Positions 1-7,725 of a stretch of 64,000 bases of DNA are shown in pieces (position 1 is the stretch's first letter; every line of letters starts with the position of its first letter). This stretch comes from Nocardiopsis sp. FIRDI 009 (GTDB lineage Bacteria > Actinomycetota > Actinomycetes > Streptosporangiales > Streptosporangiaceae). The notes under the pieces were generated by a model. The model worked only from the letters and a program-made list of their open reading frames with translations, was not told the origin of the DNA and ran no database searches. The position numbers and the translations under genes are program-made. The stretch lies in the NCBI RefSeq assembly GCF_003386285.1, contig NZ_QPNC01000009.1:186001-250000 (forward strand), given 5' to 3'.

Positions 1-528
1 GCGTTCACCGTCCCGTTCGTGTGCGGTGCGACCAACCTGGGCGAGGCGCTGCGCCGCATCGCCGAGGGCGCGGCCATGATCCGCTCCAAGGGCGAGGCCG
101 GGACCGGCAACGTCATCGAGGCCACCCGCCACATGCGGTCGATCCGCGCCGAGATCCGCCGCCTGGGCACGCTCGACGAGGCGGAGCTGTTCGGCGCCGC
201 CAAGGAGCTGCGCGCCCCGTACGAGATCGTCAAGGAGGTCGCGACCCTGGGCAAGCTCCCGGTGCCGCTGTTCTCCGCGGGCGGCGTGGCCACCCCGGCC
301 GACGCGGCCCTGATGCGCCAGCTGGGCGCCGAGAGCGTGTTCGTCGGCTCGGGCATCTTCAAGTCCGGAGACCCGGCCAGGCGCGCCGACGCCATCGTGC
401 AGGCCACCCTGCACTACGAGGACCCGGGCGTGATCGCGCGCGTGTCCCGCGGCCTGGGCGAGGCGATGGTCGGTATCAACCTGGATGACCTGGCCGACTC
501 CGAGCGTTACGCGGGTCGGGGCTGGTAG
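1..528 (+). CDS. pdxS: PdxS, pyridoxal 5'-phosphate synthase lyase subunit (C-terminal part)
   Basis: The gene is cut by the left edge of the window; about 175 C-terminal residues are present in frame from base 1. PdxS builds pyridoxal 5'-phosphate from ribose 5-phosphate, glyceraldehyde 3-phosphate and ammonia supplied by PdxT, in a cytosolic PdxS12-PdxT12 complex. The phosphate-binding motif GEAGTGN and the late barrel segment [18 protein letters not shown] followed by VFVGSGIF are visible and typical of the family. pdxT follows after about 75 bases on the same strand, as in most actinomycetes. Identification is firm; the real start lies outside the window. Confidence 0.97.
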   Translation, partial: AFTVPFVCGATNLGEALRRIAEGAAMIRSKGEAGTGNVIEATRHMRSIRAEIRRLGTLDEAELFGAAKELRAPYEIVKEVATLGKLPVPLFSAGGVATPADAALMRQLGAESVFVGSGIFKSGDPARRADAIVQATLHYEDPGVIARVSRGLGEAMVGINLDDLADSERYAGRGW

Positions 529-603
529 ACCGGATCCGGGTGGCGGGCCCGCCCGCCACCCGCGTCCGCGTATCGACCGATGACACGACGAGTGAGGCCG
601 TTC

Positions 604-1212
604 TTGACCGCCAGACCCACCATCGGCGTCCTCGCCCTTCAGGGCGACGTCGCCGAGCACCTGCACGTTCTGGAGCAGTTGGACGTGCGGACCGCCAAGG
701 TGCTCGGGCCCGACCAGCTCGACACCGTCGACGCCCTGGTCATCCCCGGAGGCGAGTCCACCACCATGTCCAAGCTGGCCGTCCGGTACGGTCTGCTGGA
801 GCCGCTGCGCAAGCGGGTCGGGGCGGGGATGCCCGCCTACGGCACGTGCGCCGGGATGATCATGCTGGCCGACCGCCTGCTCGGCGGGATCGACGGCCAG
901 GAGACGATCGGCGGCATCGACATGACGGTGCGCCGCAACGCCTTCGGCCGGCAGACGGAATCGTTCGAGGCGGCGGTTCCCGTGGCGGGTATCGGTGAGG
1001 AGCCGTTCGACGCGGTGTTCATCCGGGCGCCCTGGGTGGAGTCCGTGGGGCCGGAGGTGACCGTGCTCGGTCGCGTCCCGGGCCCCGACTCGGCCGGTAG
1101 GATCGTCGCCGTACGACAGGGCGGCCTGATGGCCACGTCCTTCCATCCCGAACTGACCGGCGACGTGCGCATCCACCGCCTCTTCGTCGACATCGTGAAA
1201 GGACACGCATGA
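604..1212 (+). CDS. pdxT: PdxT, glutaminase subunit of PLP synthase
   Basis: Class I glutamine amidotransferase that releases ammonia from glutamine and passes it to PdxS. Visible motifs are GGEST near residue 49, the nucleophile in GTCAGM (Cys82), and the His-Glu pair in SFHPEL (His181, Glu183), so the catalytic triad is complete. Length is about 202 residues, normal for the family. I chose TTG at 604 because AGTGAGG lies 7 bases before it and the protein then begins just ahead of the first strand; ATG at 580 in the same frame is the alternative and adds 8 residues. The stop overlaps the start of yebC (ATGA), indicating translational coupling. Confidence 0.95.
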   Translation: MTARPTIGVLALQGDVAEHLHVLEQLDVRTAKVLGPDQLDTVDALVIPGGESTTMSKLAVRYGLLEPLRKRVGAGMPAYGTCAGMIMLADRLLGGIDGQETIGGIDMTVRRNAFGRQTESFEAAVPVAGIGEEPFDAVFIRAPWVESVGPEVTVLGRVPGPDSAGRIVAVRQGGLMATSFHPELTGDVRIHRLFVDIVKGHA

Positions 1213-1958
1213 GCGGCCACTCAAAGTGGGCCACCACCAAGCACAAGAAAGCCGTCATCGACGCCAAGCGCGGCAAGCTCTTCGCCAAGCTGATCAAGAA
1301 CATCGAGGTGGCCGCGCGGACCGGCGGTGGAGACCCCGACGGGAACCCGACCCTCTACGACGCCATCCAGAAGGCGCGCAAGAACTCGGTGCCGCTCGAC
1401 AACATCGAGCGCGCCCGCAAGCGCGGCTCCGGCGAGGAGGCCGGTGGCGCCGAGTGGCAGACCATCATGTACGAGGGCTACGCGCCCGGTGGCGTGGCGA
1501 TGCTCGTGGAGTGCCTGACCGACAACCGCAACCGCGCCGCCTCCGAGGTGCGTGTGGCGGTGACCCGCAACGGCGGGAACATGGCGGACGCCGGTTCGGT
1601 GTCCTACCTGTTCAACCGCAAGGGCGTCGTCATCGTGCCGAAGGAGGGCACGACGGAGGACGACGTGACCCTGGCGGTGCTGGAGGCGGGCGCCGAGGAG
1701 GTCGAGGACATCGGCGAGGCGTTCGAGATCGTGTGCGAGGCCACCGACCTGGTCTCGGTGCGCACGGCGCTCCAGGAGGCGGGGATCGACTACGAGTCCG
1801 CCGACACCAACTGGCTGCCCACCATGGAGGTCCCGGTCGACGCCGAGACCGCCAAGAAGGTGCTGCGCGTGGTGGACGCTCTGGAGGACTCCGACGACGT
1901 GCAGAACGTCTTCACCAACGCCGACATCCCCGACGAGGTCATGGCCGAGATCGGCTGA
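1209..1958 (+). CDS. yebC: YebC/PmpR family protein (TACO1 family)
   Basis: Conserved cytosolic protein of 249 residues beginning [16 protein letters not shown], the family hallmark. Members act as DNA-binding regulators or, as shown for some YebC proteins, help ribosomes through proline-rich stretches; which applies here cannot be seen. The start ATG is preceded by GAAAGGA and overlaps the stop of pdxT. In many actinomycetes the next genes are ruvC, ruvA and ruvB; here a terminator and about 22.7 kb of accessory DNA intervene. Domains I to III appear complete and the length is typical. Confidence 0.96.
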   Translation: MSGHSKWATTKHKKAVIDAKRGKLFAKLIKNIEVAARTGGGDPDGNPTLYDAIQKARKNSVPLDNIERARKRGSGEEAGGAEWQTIMYEGYAPGGVAMLVECLTDNRNRAASEVRVAVTRNGGNMADAGSVSYLFNRKGVVIVPKEGTTEDDVTLAVLEAGAEEVEDIGEAFEIVCEATDLVSVRTALQEAGIDYESADTNWLPTMEVPVDAETAKKVLRVVDALEDSDDVQNVFTNADIPDEVMAEIG

Positions 1959-1975
1959 CTCTTCGGTGACCACTA

Positions 1976-2019
1976 CGCCGGTGGCCGCGCCCGTCGGGGG
2001 CGCGGCCACCGGCGTTTTT
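1976..2019 (+). terminator. Rho-independent terminator after yebC
   Basis: Perfect 17-bp inverted repeat: left arm 1976-1992, loop 1993-1997, right arm 1998-2014, then five T residues at 2015-2019. It starts 17 bases after the yebC stop and is the clearest intrinsic terminator in the window. It closes the pdxS-pdxT-yebC operon and marks the left border of the accessory block. Confidence 0.93.
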
Positions 2020-2027
2020 CGCTGTTC

Positions 2028-2219
2028 CTACGTGGTGGCACCGGCCAGGAAGGCCGCCCACTCGTCATGGGTGAACGTGAGATGGCCGAGGCTGCGGTGC
2101 TGTGAGTCGCGTACGGCGAAGGCCGTCGATCCGTCTGTGAAGGGGCCAGCCTCAACGCATGCTCCGCTGCCGTTGGCGCTGTAGGTGCTGATGTGCCAGG
2201 CGACCGGGGCTTCCGTCAT
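2028..2219 (-). CDS. DUF397 domain protein (copy 1)
   Basis: Small protein of 63 residues with the DUF397 core (WHISTYSANGSGACVEAG and FAVRDSQ, ending near FTHDEWAAFLAG). DUF397 proteins are found almost only in actinobacteria, next to XRE/DUF5753 regulators, and are thought to act as their partners, possibly antitoxin-like. I chose ATG at 2219 because AAGGAG lies 7 bases upstream; the longer reading to 2261 runs back into the neighbouring copy. It is the second of two tandem paralogues and the last gene of a three-gene minus-strand operon with the regulator at 2434-3291. Confidence 0.85.
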   Translation of the reverse strand: MTEAPVAWHISTYSANGSGACVEAGPFTDGSTAFAVRDSQHRSLGHLTFTHDEWAAFLAGATT

Positions 2220-2408
2220 CTGCCTTCTCCTTACTCCAGGGACGCGAGAAGTGCTGCCCATTCACGGGGGTCAAAGGTGAGGTGTCCGTGGCTTCGGTGC
2301 TGTGAGTCGCGTACGGCGAAGGCTGCCGACCCGTCTGTGAAGGGGCCTGCTTCGACGCACTGCCCGCTGGTCTCAGCGCTGTAGGTGCTGATGTGCCAGG
2401 CGACCGGG
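2095..2408. repeat. Tandem duplication of a DUF397 gene, 200-base period
   Basis: Bases 2095-2123 are identical to 2295-2323 (29 bases) and 2176-2208 to 2376-2408 (33 bases). The constant offset of exactly 200 bases shows that one DUF397 gene arose by a recent tandem duplication of the other. Divergence is concentrated in the segments between these blocks. Confidence 0.85.
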
Positions 2409-2437
2409 AAGAATGTGGCCACCTTGTTCTTGTTCAT
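2231..2437 (-). CDS. DUF397 domain protein (copy 2)
   Basis: 68-residue DUF397 protein, MNKNKVATFFPVAWHISTYS at its N terminus and FDPREWAALL near its end. The start ATG overlaps the stop of the upstream XRE/DUF5753 regulator (ATGA), so the two are translationally coupled and probably work as a pair. It is a close paralogue of the copy at 2028-2219: long stretches are identical at a constant offset of 200 bases. Function is unproven for the family; related pairs are linked to development and antibiotic control in Streptomyces. Confidence 0.87.
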   Translation of the reverse strand: MNKNKVATFFPVAWHISTYSAETSGQCVEAGPFTDGSAAFAVRDSQHRSHGHLTFDPREWAALLASLE

Positions 2438-3291
2438 CGAAGTTCCTTCTCCAGGGCTGCCAGAAGCACAGTTGTGTCTTCATCGCTGAGGCTGTGTTCG
2501 TGGAGCCAATCGTAGGTGTCGACCAGTTTGTCCACAGCCTCGGTTTCCAGGTAGATGGAACCAGCGGGGCTCTCCACGTGGGCGACTTCCGGGAAGGGGT
2601 CCGACATCTTGAACAGGGTGAACGGGCCGCCTGGGCTGGCGTGGGCTCCGACGCTGTAAGGAAGCACATGGATATCGAAGTGGGGCAGAGCCGCTGACTT
2701 CAACAGGTGGCGGATCTGGTCAGCCATCACCTTGGGTCCACCAACCGGCCGGTGGAGTGCGGCCTCATCGATGACGGCGGACAGGTGAAGGGGCTCGTCC
2801 CTGTCGAAAACTCTCTGTCGCCGCATCCGTAGGTCGACCCAGCGTTCGATCTCCCGCTTGGTGGCATGGCGGTCAGCCGCAAGCATCAACGCTCGTGCAT
2901 ACTCCTCGGTCTGGAGTAGGCCAGGCACAGTGATGGTGGAGAAGGACCGCATGGAGGCGGAGCGATTCTCCAACCAGGCCCGGTCAATGGTGGAGCTCCA
3001 GACGTTGTCCTTGGAGTATTGCTCCCACCAGCCTGTCTTCCATACCTCGCCAGCCAGTTCGAGGACGGCTTCGCGCTGCTTCTTGTCGCTGACCCCGTAG
3101 AGATCCATCATCGCTGCCGCGTCGACACGACGAATGGGATAGATGCCCTGTTCGCAGCGCCCGATGGTGGCGAGGTTGCGCTGTAGGTACTCGGCGACCT
3201 CTCGAAGAGCAAGGCCCTTCCTCTCGCGCATTTCCCTGAGGATCTGCCCAAGCCACTGCGCGCGCAAGGTCACGCCCCGGTCGGTCGCCAC
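2434..3291 (-). CDS. XRE-family regulator with DUF5753 domain
   Basis: Predicted cytosolic DNA-binding regulator of 285 residues. An N-terminal helix-turn-helix (about residues 8-65, with WLGQILREMRERKGLALREV) is followed by a DUF5753 ligand or partner domain (about 100-285, with WWEQYSKDNVW, TVPGLLQTEEYARAL and HVLPYSVGAHAS). The start is GTG at 3291, chosen because GGAGG sits 5 bases before it; the frame stays open to 3522 but that would add 77 residues of non-family sequence. It heads a minus-strand operon with the two DUF397 genes, coupled to the first by an ATGA overlap. The family is abundant in actinomycetes; targets are unknown here. Confidence 0.9.
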   Translation of the reverse strand: MATDRGVTLRAQWLGQILREMRERKGLALREVAEYLQRNLATIGRCEQGIYPIRRVDAAAMMDLYGVSDKKQREAVLELAGEVWKTGWWEQYSKDNVWSSTIDRAWLENRSASMRSFSTITVPGLLQTEEYARALMLAADRHATKREIERWVDLRMRRQRVFDRDEPLHLSAVIDEAALHRPVGGPKVMADQIRHLLKSAALPHFDIHVLPYSVGAHASPGGPFTLFKMSDPFPEVAHVESPAGSIYLETEAVDKLVDTYDWLHEHSLSDEDTTVLLAALEKELR

Positions 3292-3520
3292 TGTGTCCTC
3301 CAGCCCTGGTAGAAATTGTGTGGCGCGAATTCGTCTTCGCTCTTGTCTATGTTCTCGTGCTCTGTCATCATAGCAGAGAGTGAGATTCAGCTCACTCGAA
3401 ACCGGGAAACCGAGGCGCGATCGACGCTGCCCCGGACATGAGACCACCGCCTGGGCCGCTCTCTGGAGTTGGCGCTCATGTAGCGACCCAGGCGGTGCCT
3501 TCAGGAGAGGGGAACCCCGC

Positions 3521-3877
3521 ATGACCGAAGCCCACGCACTCCCTGCCCCGATTGTCCCCTACGACTGGGGCGGCGTCGACACCTCCGTGGACGACGAGAC
3601 CCCCGAACTGCTCAGCGAGGACCAGCTCGACCGGTACGTCGAGACCGTCGCCGAACTCCTGCGCGCCGCCGGCCTGGACGTGGACGCCGACCGCGACGAC
3701 CCCACCCACCTGTCGGTCCACCGGAGCGGCGGCCGGTTCACCCTCGACCTGTACATCCGCGACGACCGCAGCACCGAGTGGGCCATCGAGGGCGGTGACG
3801 AGGTTCCGGAGGGCACCACGGCGGTCCGGCTCGCGTCCTTCCTCGTCCCGCTGATGGCGGTCGACGCCGACCGATGA
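3521..3877 (+). CDS. Hypothetical acidic protein, 118 aa
   Basis: I do not recognise this protein. It starts at an ATG preceded by AGGAGAGGGG and is strongly acidic, with no signal peptide or membrane segment. A conserved-looking alpha-beta layout is visible: a helix (LDRYVETVAELLRAAGLDV) and two strands (RFTLDLYIRDD, TEWAIEGGDE). It is transcribed divergently from the XRE regulator, with about 230 bases between the two starts, so it may be under that regulator's control. The composition is like that of neighbouring genes. Confidence 0.7.
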   Translation: MTEAHALPAPIVPYDWGGVDTSVDDETPELLSEDQLDRYVETVAELLRAAGLDVDADRDDPTHLSVHRSGGRFTLDLYIRDDRSTEWAIEGGDEVPEGTTAVRLASFLVPLMAVDADR

Positions 3878-4016
3878 GCCTCAGATCGACACAGGGCGGG
3901 GGTCCTTCGATCGCGTCGTGGCCCCCGCCCTGGACGGCGGTGTGGGAAACCTGTGGAAAACGTCCGTGGAGGACGATGACGTCGTACTCTGGAGCGGAGT
4001 TCACAAGGAGGTTCGG

Positions 4017-4346
4017 ATGTCGGCAGACGCGCGGCGTGCACACGAGGGTCCGGGTGAGGGGCAGCGGGAGCGGATCGGGAGAAGCCCGAAGGAGATCCGA
4101 GCCGCTCTGCTTCCGGAGGAGGTCGGTGACTTCGACCGGGAGTACCGCCGGGTGATGAACGACGCCAGGGAAAGCCTGGACCTCTCCGAACTCAACAAAT
4201 GCCTGGAACGTTGGTGGCGGGTGGCCATGTCGTCACGGGATCCTGAGGCCCATCGGCACATGCTGGACGTCGCTGATCGCGCGCAACGTGGCGAGCCGAT
4301 CTCGTCCGTGCCCTGGTCGGAACTCAAGGCGGAACTGGGCCTGTAG
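4017..4346 (+). CDS. DUF6247-type protein, putative antitoxin
   Basis: 109-residue protein resembling the actinobacterial DUF6247 family: PKEIRAALLPEEVGDFDREY near the N terminus followed by a helical part with LERWWRVAMSS. The start ATG has AAGGAGG 6 bases upstream; an earlier in-frame ATG at 3918 is unlikely. The next gene starts one base after its stop and resembles RelE/ParE toxins, so an antitoxin role is inferred from arrangement and size. The family itself has no proven function that I know of, and no DNA-binding motif is obvious. Confidence 0.75.
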   Translation: MSADARRAHEGPGEGQRERIGRSPKEIRAALLPEEVGDFDREYRRVMNDARESLDLSELNKCLERWWRVAMSSRDPEAHRHMLDVADRAQRGEPISSVPWSELKAELGL

Positions 4347-4598
4347 TTGTACCGGATCGATATCGAAGACATCGCGAAACAACAGATTCGCGCCCTGCCG
4401 GAACACCTACCGCCAGAGCTCGCGTCCTTGTTCGCGCTCTTGGAACTGCAACCCTGGAGTGGCGACCCCTACAACAAAGAGAAGCCGGAAGGGAACATCC
4501 GGTGCCACACCGTGGGAGAAGACGGTGAGTGCACGGTCATCTACCTGATCCTCGACGATCAGGAGCTTGTTGTGATCCTCCGGCTCTTCTGGGTGTGA
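4347..4598 (+). CDS. RelE/ParE-like small protein, putative toxin
   Basis: 83-residue protein with the alpha-beta pattern of RelE/ParE toxins: an N-terminal strand (YRIDIEDIA), a helical segment (QQIRALPEHLPPEL), then strands ending GECTVIYLILDDQ and ELVVILRLFWV. It begins with TTG directly after the stop of the DUF6247-like gene and has no clear ribosome site of its own, so it probably depends on translational coupling, as many toxins do. Canonical RelE catalytic residues cannot be assigned by eye. It could also be an inactive plasmid-stabilization homologue. Confidence 0.65.
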   Translation: MYRIDIEDIAKQQIRALPEHLPPELASLFALLELQPWSGDPYNKEKPEGNIRCHTVGEDGECTVIYLILDDQELVVILRLFWV

Positions 4599-4734
4599 GG
4601 GTTCACGGTCGGTGGTTTTACGCTCGCAGAGGTGCGACCATCTGCGTTCTCACTGTTCCTAGGCAGCGACATCGGCGAGGAACATCGCTCATGTGTCACT
4701 GTGGACGCAAGGTGTCCGAGCGCGATGCCGTTCA

Positions 4735-5055
4735 TCACTGACGGCGGTGTCTTCTGTGTCGTCCGGGTGGGTTCGGAGGTGGACTGCCCACGCGCGCACG
4801 GGCCATGAGTTCCCAGGGATCCCCTGGGTTGAGCTTGCCTTCGGTGAAGTCCCTTTTCGCCATCAGGTAGCCCCGTTTGTTCAGCGCGTCGACGGCGGCA
4901 CCGAGGGAGGCGAACGTGCCCATCGGGTGACGGTCGCCGTGTGAGTTGGGGGCGAAGCTGGCGTAAAGCCTGCCCGCCTCCTTGTTGTAGACGAACATTA
5001 TCGGTCTGTTGGGCCGGGTGTTGCTCAATCCGGACCTCTTCTCCGAGGCCGTCAT
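4735..5055 (-). CDS. Hypothetical protein, 106 aa
   Basis: I do not recognise this protein. It holds a compact region (MFVYNKEAGRLYASFAPNSH, then FASLGAAVDALNKRGYLM) that looks like a small alpha-beta fold, and a basic Arg/Pro-rich tail. The real start may be ATG at 5055 or the internal methionine at residue 20 just before the conserved-looking core. It is isolated, opposite in direction to its neighbours, and an inverted repeat (5080-5095) lies just upstream. Base composition is less extreme than in core genes, consistent with accessory origin. Whether it is expressed is uncertain. Confidence 0.45.
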   Translation of the reverse strand: MTASEKRSGLSNTRPNRPIMFVYNKEAGRLYASFAPNSHGDRHPMGTFASLGAAVDALNKRGYLMAKRDFTEGKLNPGDPWELMARARVGSPPPNPPGRHRRHRRQ

Positions 5056-5381
5056 CGGCGACGGAACGGGGGTTCTGGCCAGACCTGTCGGTCTGTCGGA
5101 GAACCACGCTATGCCGTGCTTGCAGCCCGATCAATGAGGATCCAGGCGGTTGCGGGAACCCGCGCGGAGCCTTCCGGTGGAATGCCGGGGTGGATCTCCT
5201 GGTGACGTGGCCGGAACGGACACGGGCTCCCGAGCTGACCGGTTCCGGCCAAATGGCCCTCGGTAGGCGTGGTAGGCGTCGAAGCGTGATCGGGCGGGGA
5301 CGCGGAGGAGTAGAGTGTGGCACGCCGTCCAGCGCCGATTCCGCGCGCTGCGGCTCCCCCATCCGCAATCGAGGAACCAGT
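5056..5381. other. Intergenic region between the hypothetical gene and the DUF4282 gene
   Basis: About 325 bases lacking a convincing gene. Besides the inverted repeat at 5080-5095 it holds a possible -10 element TAGAGT at 5311-5316 for the DUF4282 gene; no good -35 is seen. Open frames passing through it have no ribosome sites and look like GC-driven shadows. Confidence 0.5.
5080..5095. promoter_or_regulatory. Inverted repeat upstream of the 4735-5055 gene
   Basis: Perfect 6-bp arms CAGACC and GGTCTG with a TGTC spacer, 24 bases before the start codon of the minus-strand hypothetical gene. It could be an operator, but no regulator can be assigned. Confidence 0.35.
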
Positions 5382-5858
5382 ATGAGCACCCCACCGGAAC
5401 ACCCCCGCGACCCCTCCCAGCCCTACGGCCAGCAGCCGCCGCAGCACTTCGGGCCGCAGGGGACGCCTCCCGGTGGTCCCGGGCCCCAGGGCTACGCGGG
5501 ACCCGGGAACCAGCCCTACCCGCCGCAACCCGGATTCACGCAGGGGGCGCGGCCCTCCGGCAAGGGGTTCTTCGGAGCGCTGTTCGACTTCTCGTTCCGC
5601 GATTTCGTCACCCCCAAGATCATCAAGGTCCTGTTCGTCCTGTGGCTGGTCCTCATCGGGCTGTTCACGCTGGTGGGTGTGATCAGCTCCTTCGCCATGA
5701 TGGGCGAGGAACCGTTGGTGGGCATCGTCATGCTCTTCGGCAGCCTGCTCATCGGCGCGATCTACGTGCTGCTGTCCCGCGTCGGGCTGGAGATACTCAT
5801 CGTGGTCTTCCGGATCAGCGAGGATCTCACCGCGATCCGCAAGCAGCGCGGCCTGTAG
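5382..5858 (+). CDS. DUF4282 membrane protein
   Basis: 158-residue protein. About 65 N-terminal residues are a Pro/Gly/Gln-rich cytosolic tail (repeated QPYGQQPPQ-like segments), followed by FFGALFDFSFRDFVTPKI and two transmembrane helices (about 83-107 and 112-140) and a short charged C terminus. This is the usual DUF4282 layout in actinobacteria; the function is unknown. The start ATG has GAGGA 7 bases upstream. It stands alone, convergent with the PPOX gene that ends 12 bases beyond its stop. Confidence 0.85.
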   Translation: MSTPPEHPRDPSQPYGQQPPQHFGPQGTPPGGPGPQGYAGPGNQPYPPQPGFTQGARPSGKGFFGALFDFSFRDFVTPKIIKVLFVLWLVLIGLFTLVGVISSFAMMGEEPLVGIVMLFGSLLIGAIYVLLSRVGLEILIVVFRISEDLTAIRKQRGL

Positions 5859-5870
5859 CCGGAGCCGTCG

Positions 5871-6296
5871 TCACTCGGTGACGTCCAGGCCCGCGATGAC
5901 CTTCGTGGGCCGGATCCGCACCACCAGCTCACCGGGCACGCCGTTGCGGCGGCCGAACTCCTCGGCCCGGTCCTCGCCCATGTACCGGGCGGCGATGACG
6001 GTCGCCGTCCGCAGCAGCTCCTCAGGGTCCTCCGACACCTCGGCCACCCCCTGCACCTGAACGAACGCGTACGGCGGCCGTTCCAGGTCCACGCTGAGCG
6101 CCACGCGGGGGTCCCGCAGGATCGCCCGCCCCTTGGCCGAGGTCTTCCCCGTGTTGAGGACGATCTCGTCGCCCTCGACGGTGAACCACACCGGAGCGAC
6201 GAGCGGTCGGCCGTCCGAGGCGGTGTAGGCCAGTTTCCCGGTGCGGGTGCCTTCGAGAAGGAACGCGCGGACGCGGGGATCGGTCAGGGAAGCCAC
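5871..6296 (-). CDS. PPOX-class F420-dependent oxidoreductase
   Basis: 141-residue split-beta-barrel protein of the pyridoxamine-phosphate-oxidase superfamily. The actinobacterial F420-dependent signature is visible: GKLAYTASDGRPLVAPVWF, then EIVLNTGKTSAKGRAI and ALSVDLERPPYAFVQVQG. Such proteins bind F420 (some bind FMN or heme) and reduce small organic substrates in the cytosol; the substrate is unknown. The start is GTG at 6296 with no Shine-Dalgarno site, but TAGCGT lies 6 bases upstream, suggesting a leaderless transcript. It ends 106 bases downstream of the PurA-like gene and may be read from that operon too. Confidence 0.88.
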   Translation of the reverse strand: MASLTDPRVRAFLLEGTRTGKLAYTASDGRPLVAPVWFTVEGDEIVLNTGKTSAKGRAILRDPRVALSVDLERPPYAFVQVQGVAEVSEDPEELLRTATVIAARYMGEDRAEEFGRRNGVPGELVVRIRPTKVIAGLDVTE

Positions 6297-6402
6297 CCGC
6301 CCACGCTAACGCGGGACGGGGAGGCGCTCCAGTCCGACACGGCCGGTCCCAGCGCGGCACGGACGGTTACGGCCCCGGCGCGGCCCGGACACGTGGGGCC
6401 GC

Positions 6403-7725
6403 CTACCGGGCGGGAGCCGCGGCCCCGGTCCGCGTCCGCGCGTCCTCCCGCGTCGGCCCGGAGAACACCGCCTCCACCGGCACACCCAGCGCCTCGCCGA
6501 TCGCGTCCGCGGGCCCGTCCGGCATGGAGTCCAGCACCGGTCGGGCCGACAGAAGCTCGGCGGTGAGGCGTTCCTGTCGCGCCAGGTCGGGCACCGCCCC
6601 GGGTGAGATCCGCAGCGGCGCGCCGTCGGCGCCCACGTACCCCGTGCACCAGCGCGGCGCGACCCCGGCCGCGGCCCGCATCCGGTCGGGCGCGTCGGCG
6701 TGGGTGACCACCAGCGCGTCGACGCCCCCGGTCGCGGCGAGCGCGTACCGGTGCGCGACCAGGTCGAGGTGGCCCACCCGGAACTCTCCCTGCCAGGGGT
6801 GGGTCCCGTTGTGCCGCTCGGGGAGCGCGGCACCGAGCCCGGGGTCCTCGGTGACCAACGGCCCCGCGCCGTGGCGGGTGGTGTAGGTCCGCACCACCCC
6901 GATCCGCCGCGCCCCGCTCTCCCGCCCGGCCTCGGCCAGCAGGGTGAGCGGGTTGGCGGTCGTGGTGGTCGACCACGTGGTGTGCGGGTGGAACCCGTGC
7001 CACTCGTCCAGCAGCACCCCCTGGGCCCCCTCGAACACCACGGGGGAGGCGGCCAGCAGTTCGGGCAGGTACCGCTCGTCCACCAGCCGCACCCGCTCGG
7101 CGAACGCCCGGTAGGTCAGCAGGCACTCCTCGACGTCGGGGGAGTCCTCGTCCCCACCCGCGTACTCCGCGAGGTACTCCGCGAGCCGGACCAGCTTCCT
7201 CCGCAGCCGTTCCGGGCGCGCGCAGTCGCCGACGGTCGGGGCGTCCCCGGGGTGGGCCAGCGCGTAGGCCGTCGTCTCGCCCACCCCCATACCGCAGGAC
7301 CCGTGCCGCTCCGCGCCGCGCGCCCGCTCCCGCGCCCGGTTGACCGCCTGGTGCCAGGGTGTGCTGACCAGCGCCCGGCGGTCCACCGTCAGCAGCGCGA
7401 AGGGGTCGCCCACCCCCAGCGACGCCAGGTGCCGTGCCTCGGCGGCGAGCGCGAACGGGTCCACCACCGCGAAGCGCGACAGGTGTGTGGGCACCGGTCC
7501 GCCGGGGGCGAGCGTGCCCGCCCCGAACTGGGAGAACGTGTGGTGCCGACCGTCGGGCGCGACCACGTTGTGCGCGGCCTGGGCGCCGCCGTTGGCGCGC
7601 ACGACGGCGCCGAAGCGCCGCCGCGCGCACAGCAGGTCGACGGTCACGCCCTTGCCCGCGTCGCCGAACCCCAGGTCGACGACGATCGCGTGCTCGTCGG
7701 CCCACCGGCCGGGACCCCCGCTCAC
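6403..7725 (-). CDS. Divergent adenylosuccinate-synthetase-like enzyme
   Basis: 440-residue GTP-dependent ligase fold related to PurA, which joins IMP and aspartate to give adenylosuccinate. The P-loop-like segment GFGDAGKG retains the catalytic Asp, GGAQAAHNV retains the catalytic His, and TRHGAGPLVTE matches the PurA RHGAGP motif. Overall it is far from housekeeping PurA: the usual GDEGKGK is altered, and the sequence has extra loops. The start is GTG at 7725, overlapping the stop of the VWA gene (GTGA). It is the last gene of an operon with a Nudix regulator and a J-domain pseudokinase, which argues for a specialised nucleotide substrate rather than routine AMP synthesis. Confidence 0.8.
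   Translation of the reverse strand: MSGGPGRWADEHAIVVDLGFGDAGKGVTVDLLCARRRFGAVVRANGGAQAAHNVVAPDGRHHTFSQFGAGTLAPGGPVPTHLSRFAVVDPFALAAEARHLASLGVGDPFALLTVDRRALVSTPWHQAVNRARERARGAERHGSCGMGVGETTAYALAHPGDAPTVGDCARPERLRRKLVRLAEYLAEYAGGDEDSPDVEECLLTYRAFAERVRLVDERYLPELLAASPVVFEGAQGVLLDEWHGFHPHTTWSTTTTANPLTLLAEAGRESGARRIGVVRTYTTRHGAGPLVTEDPGLGAALPERHNGTHPWQGEFRVGHLDLVAHRYALAATGGVDALVVTHADAPDRMRAAAGVAPRWCTGYVGADGAPLRISPGAVPDLARQERLTAELLSARPVLDSMPDGPADAIGEALGVPVEAVFSGPTREDARTRTGAAAPAR

Noticed and set aside
4559-5389. 276-codon minus-strand open frame
   Set aside because: Overlaps a more plausible small gene in another frame and shows only low-complexity Arg/Pro/Ser-rich sequence.
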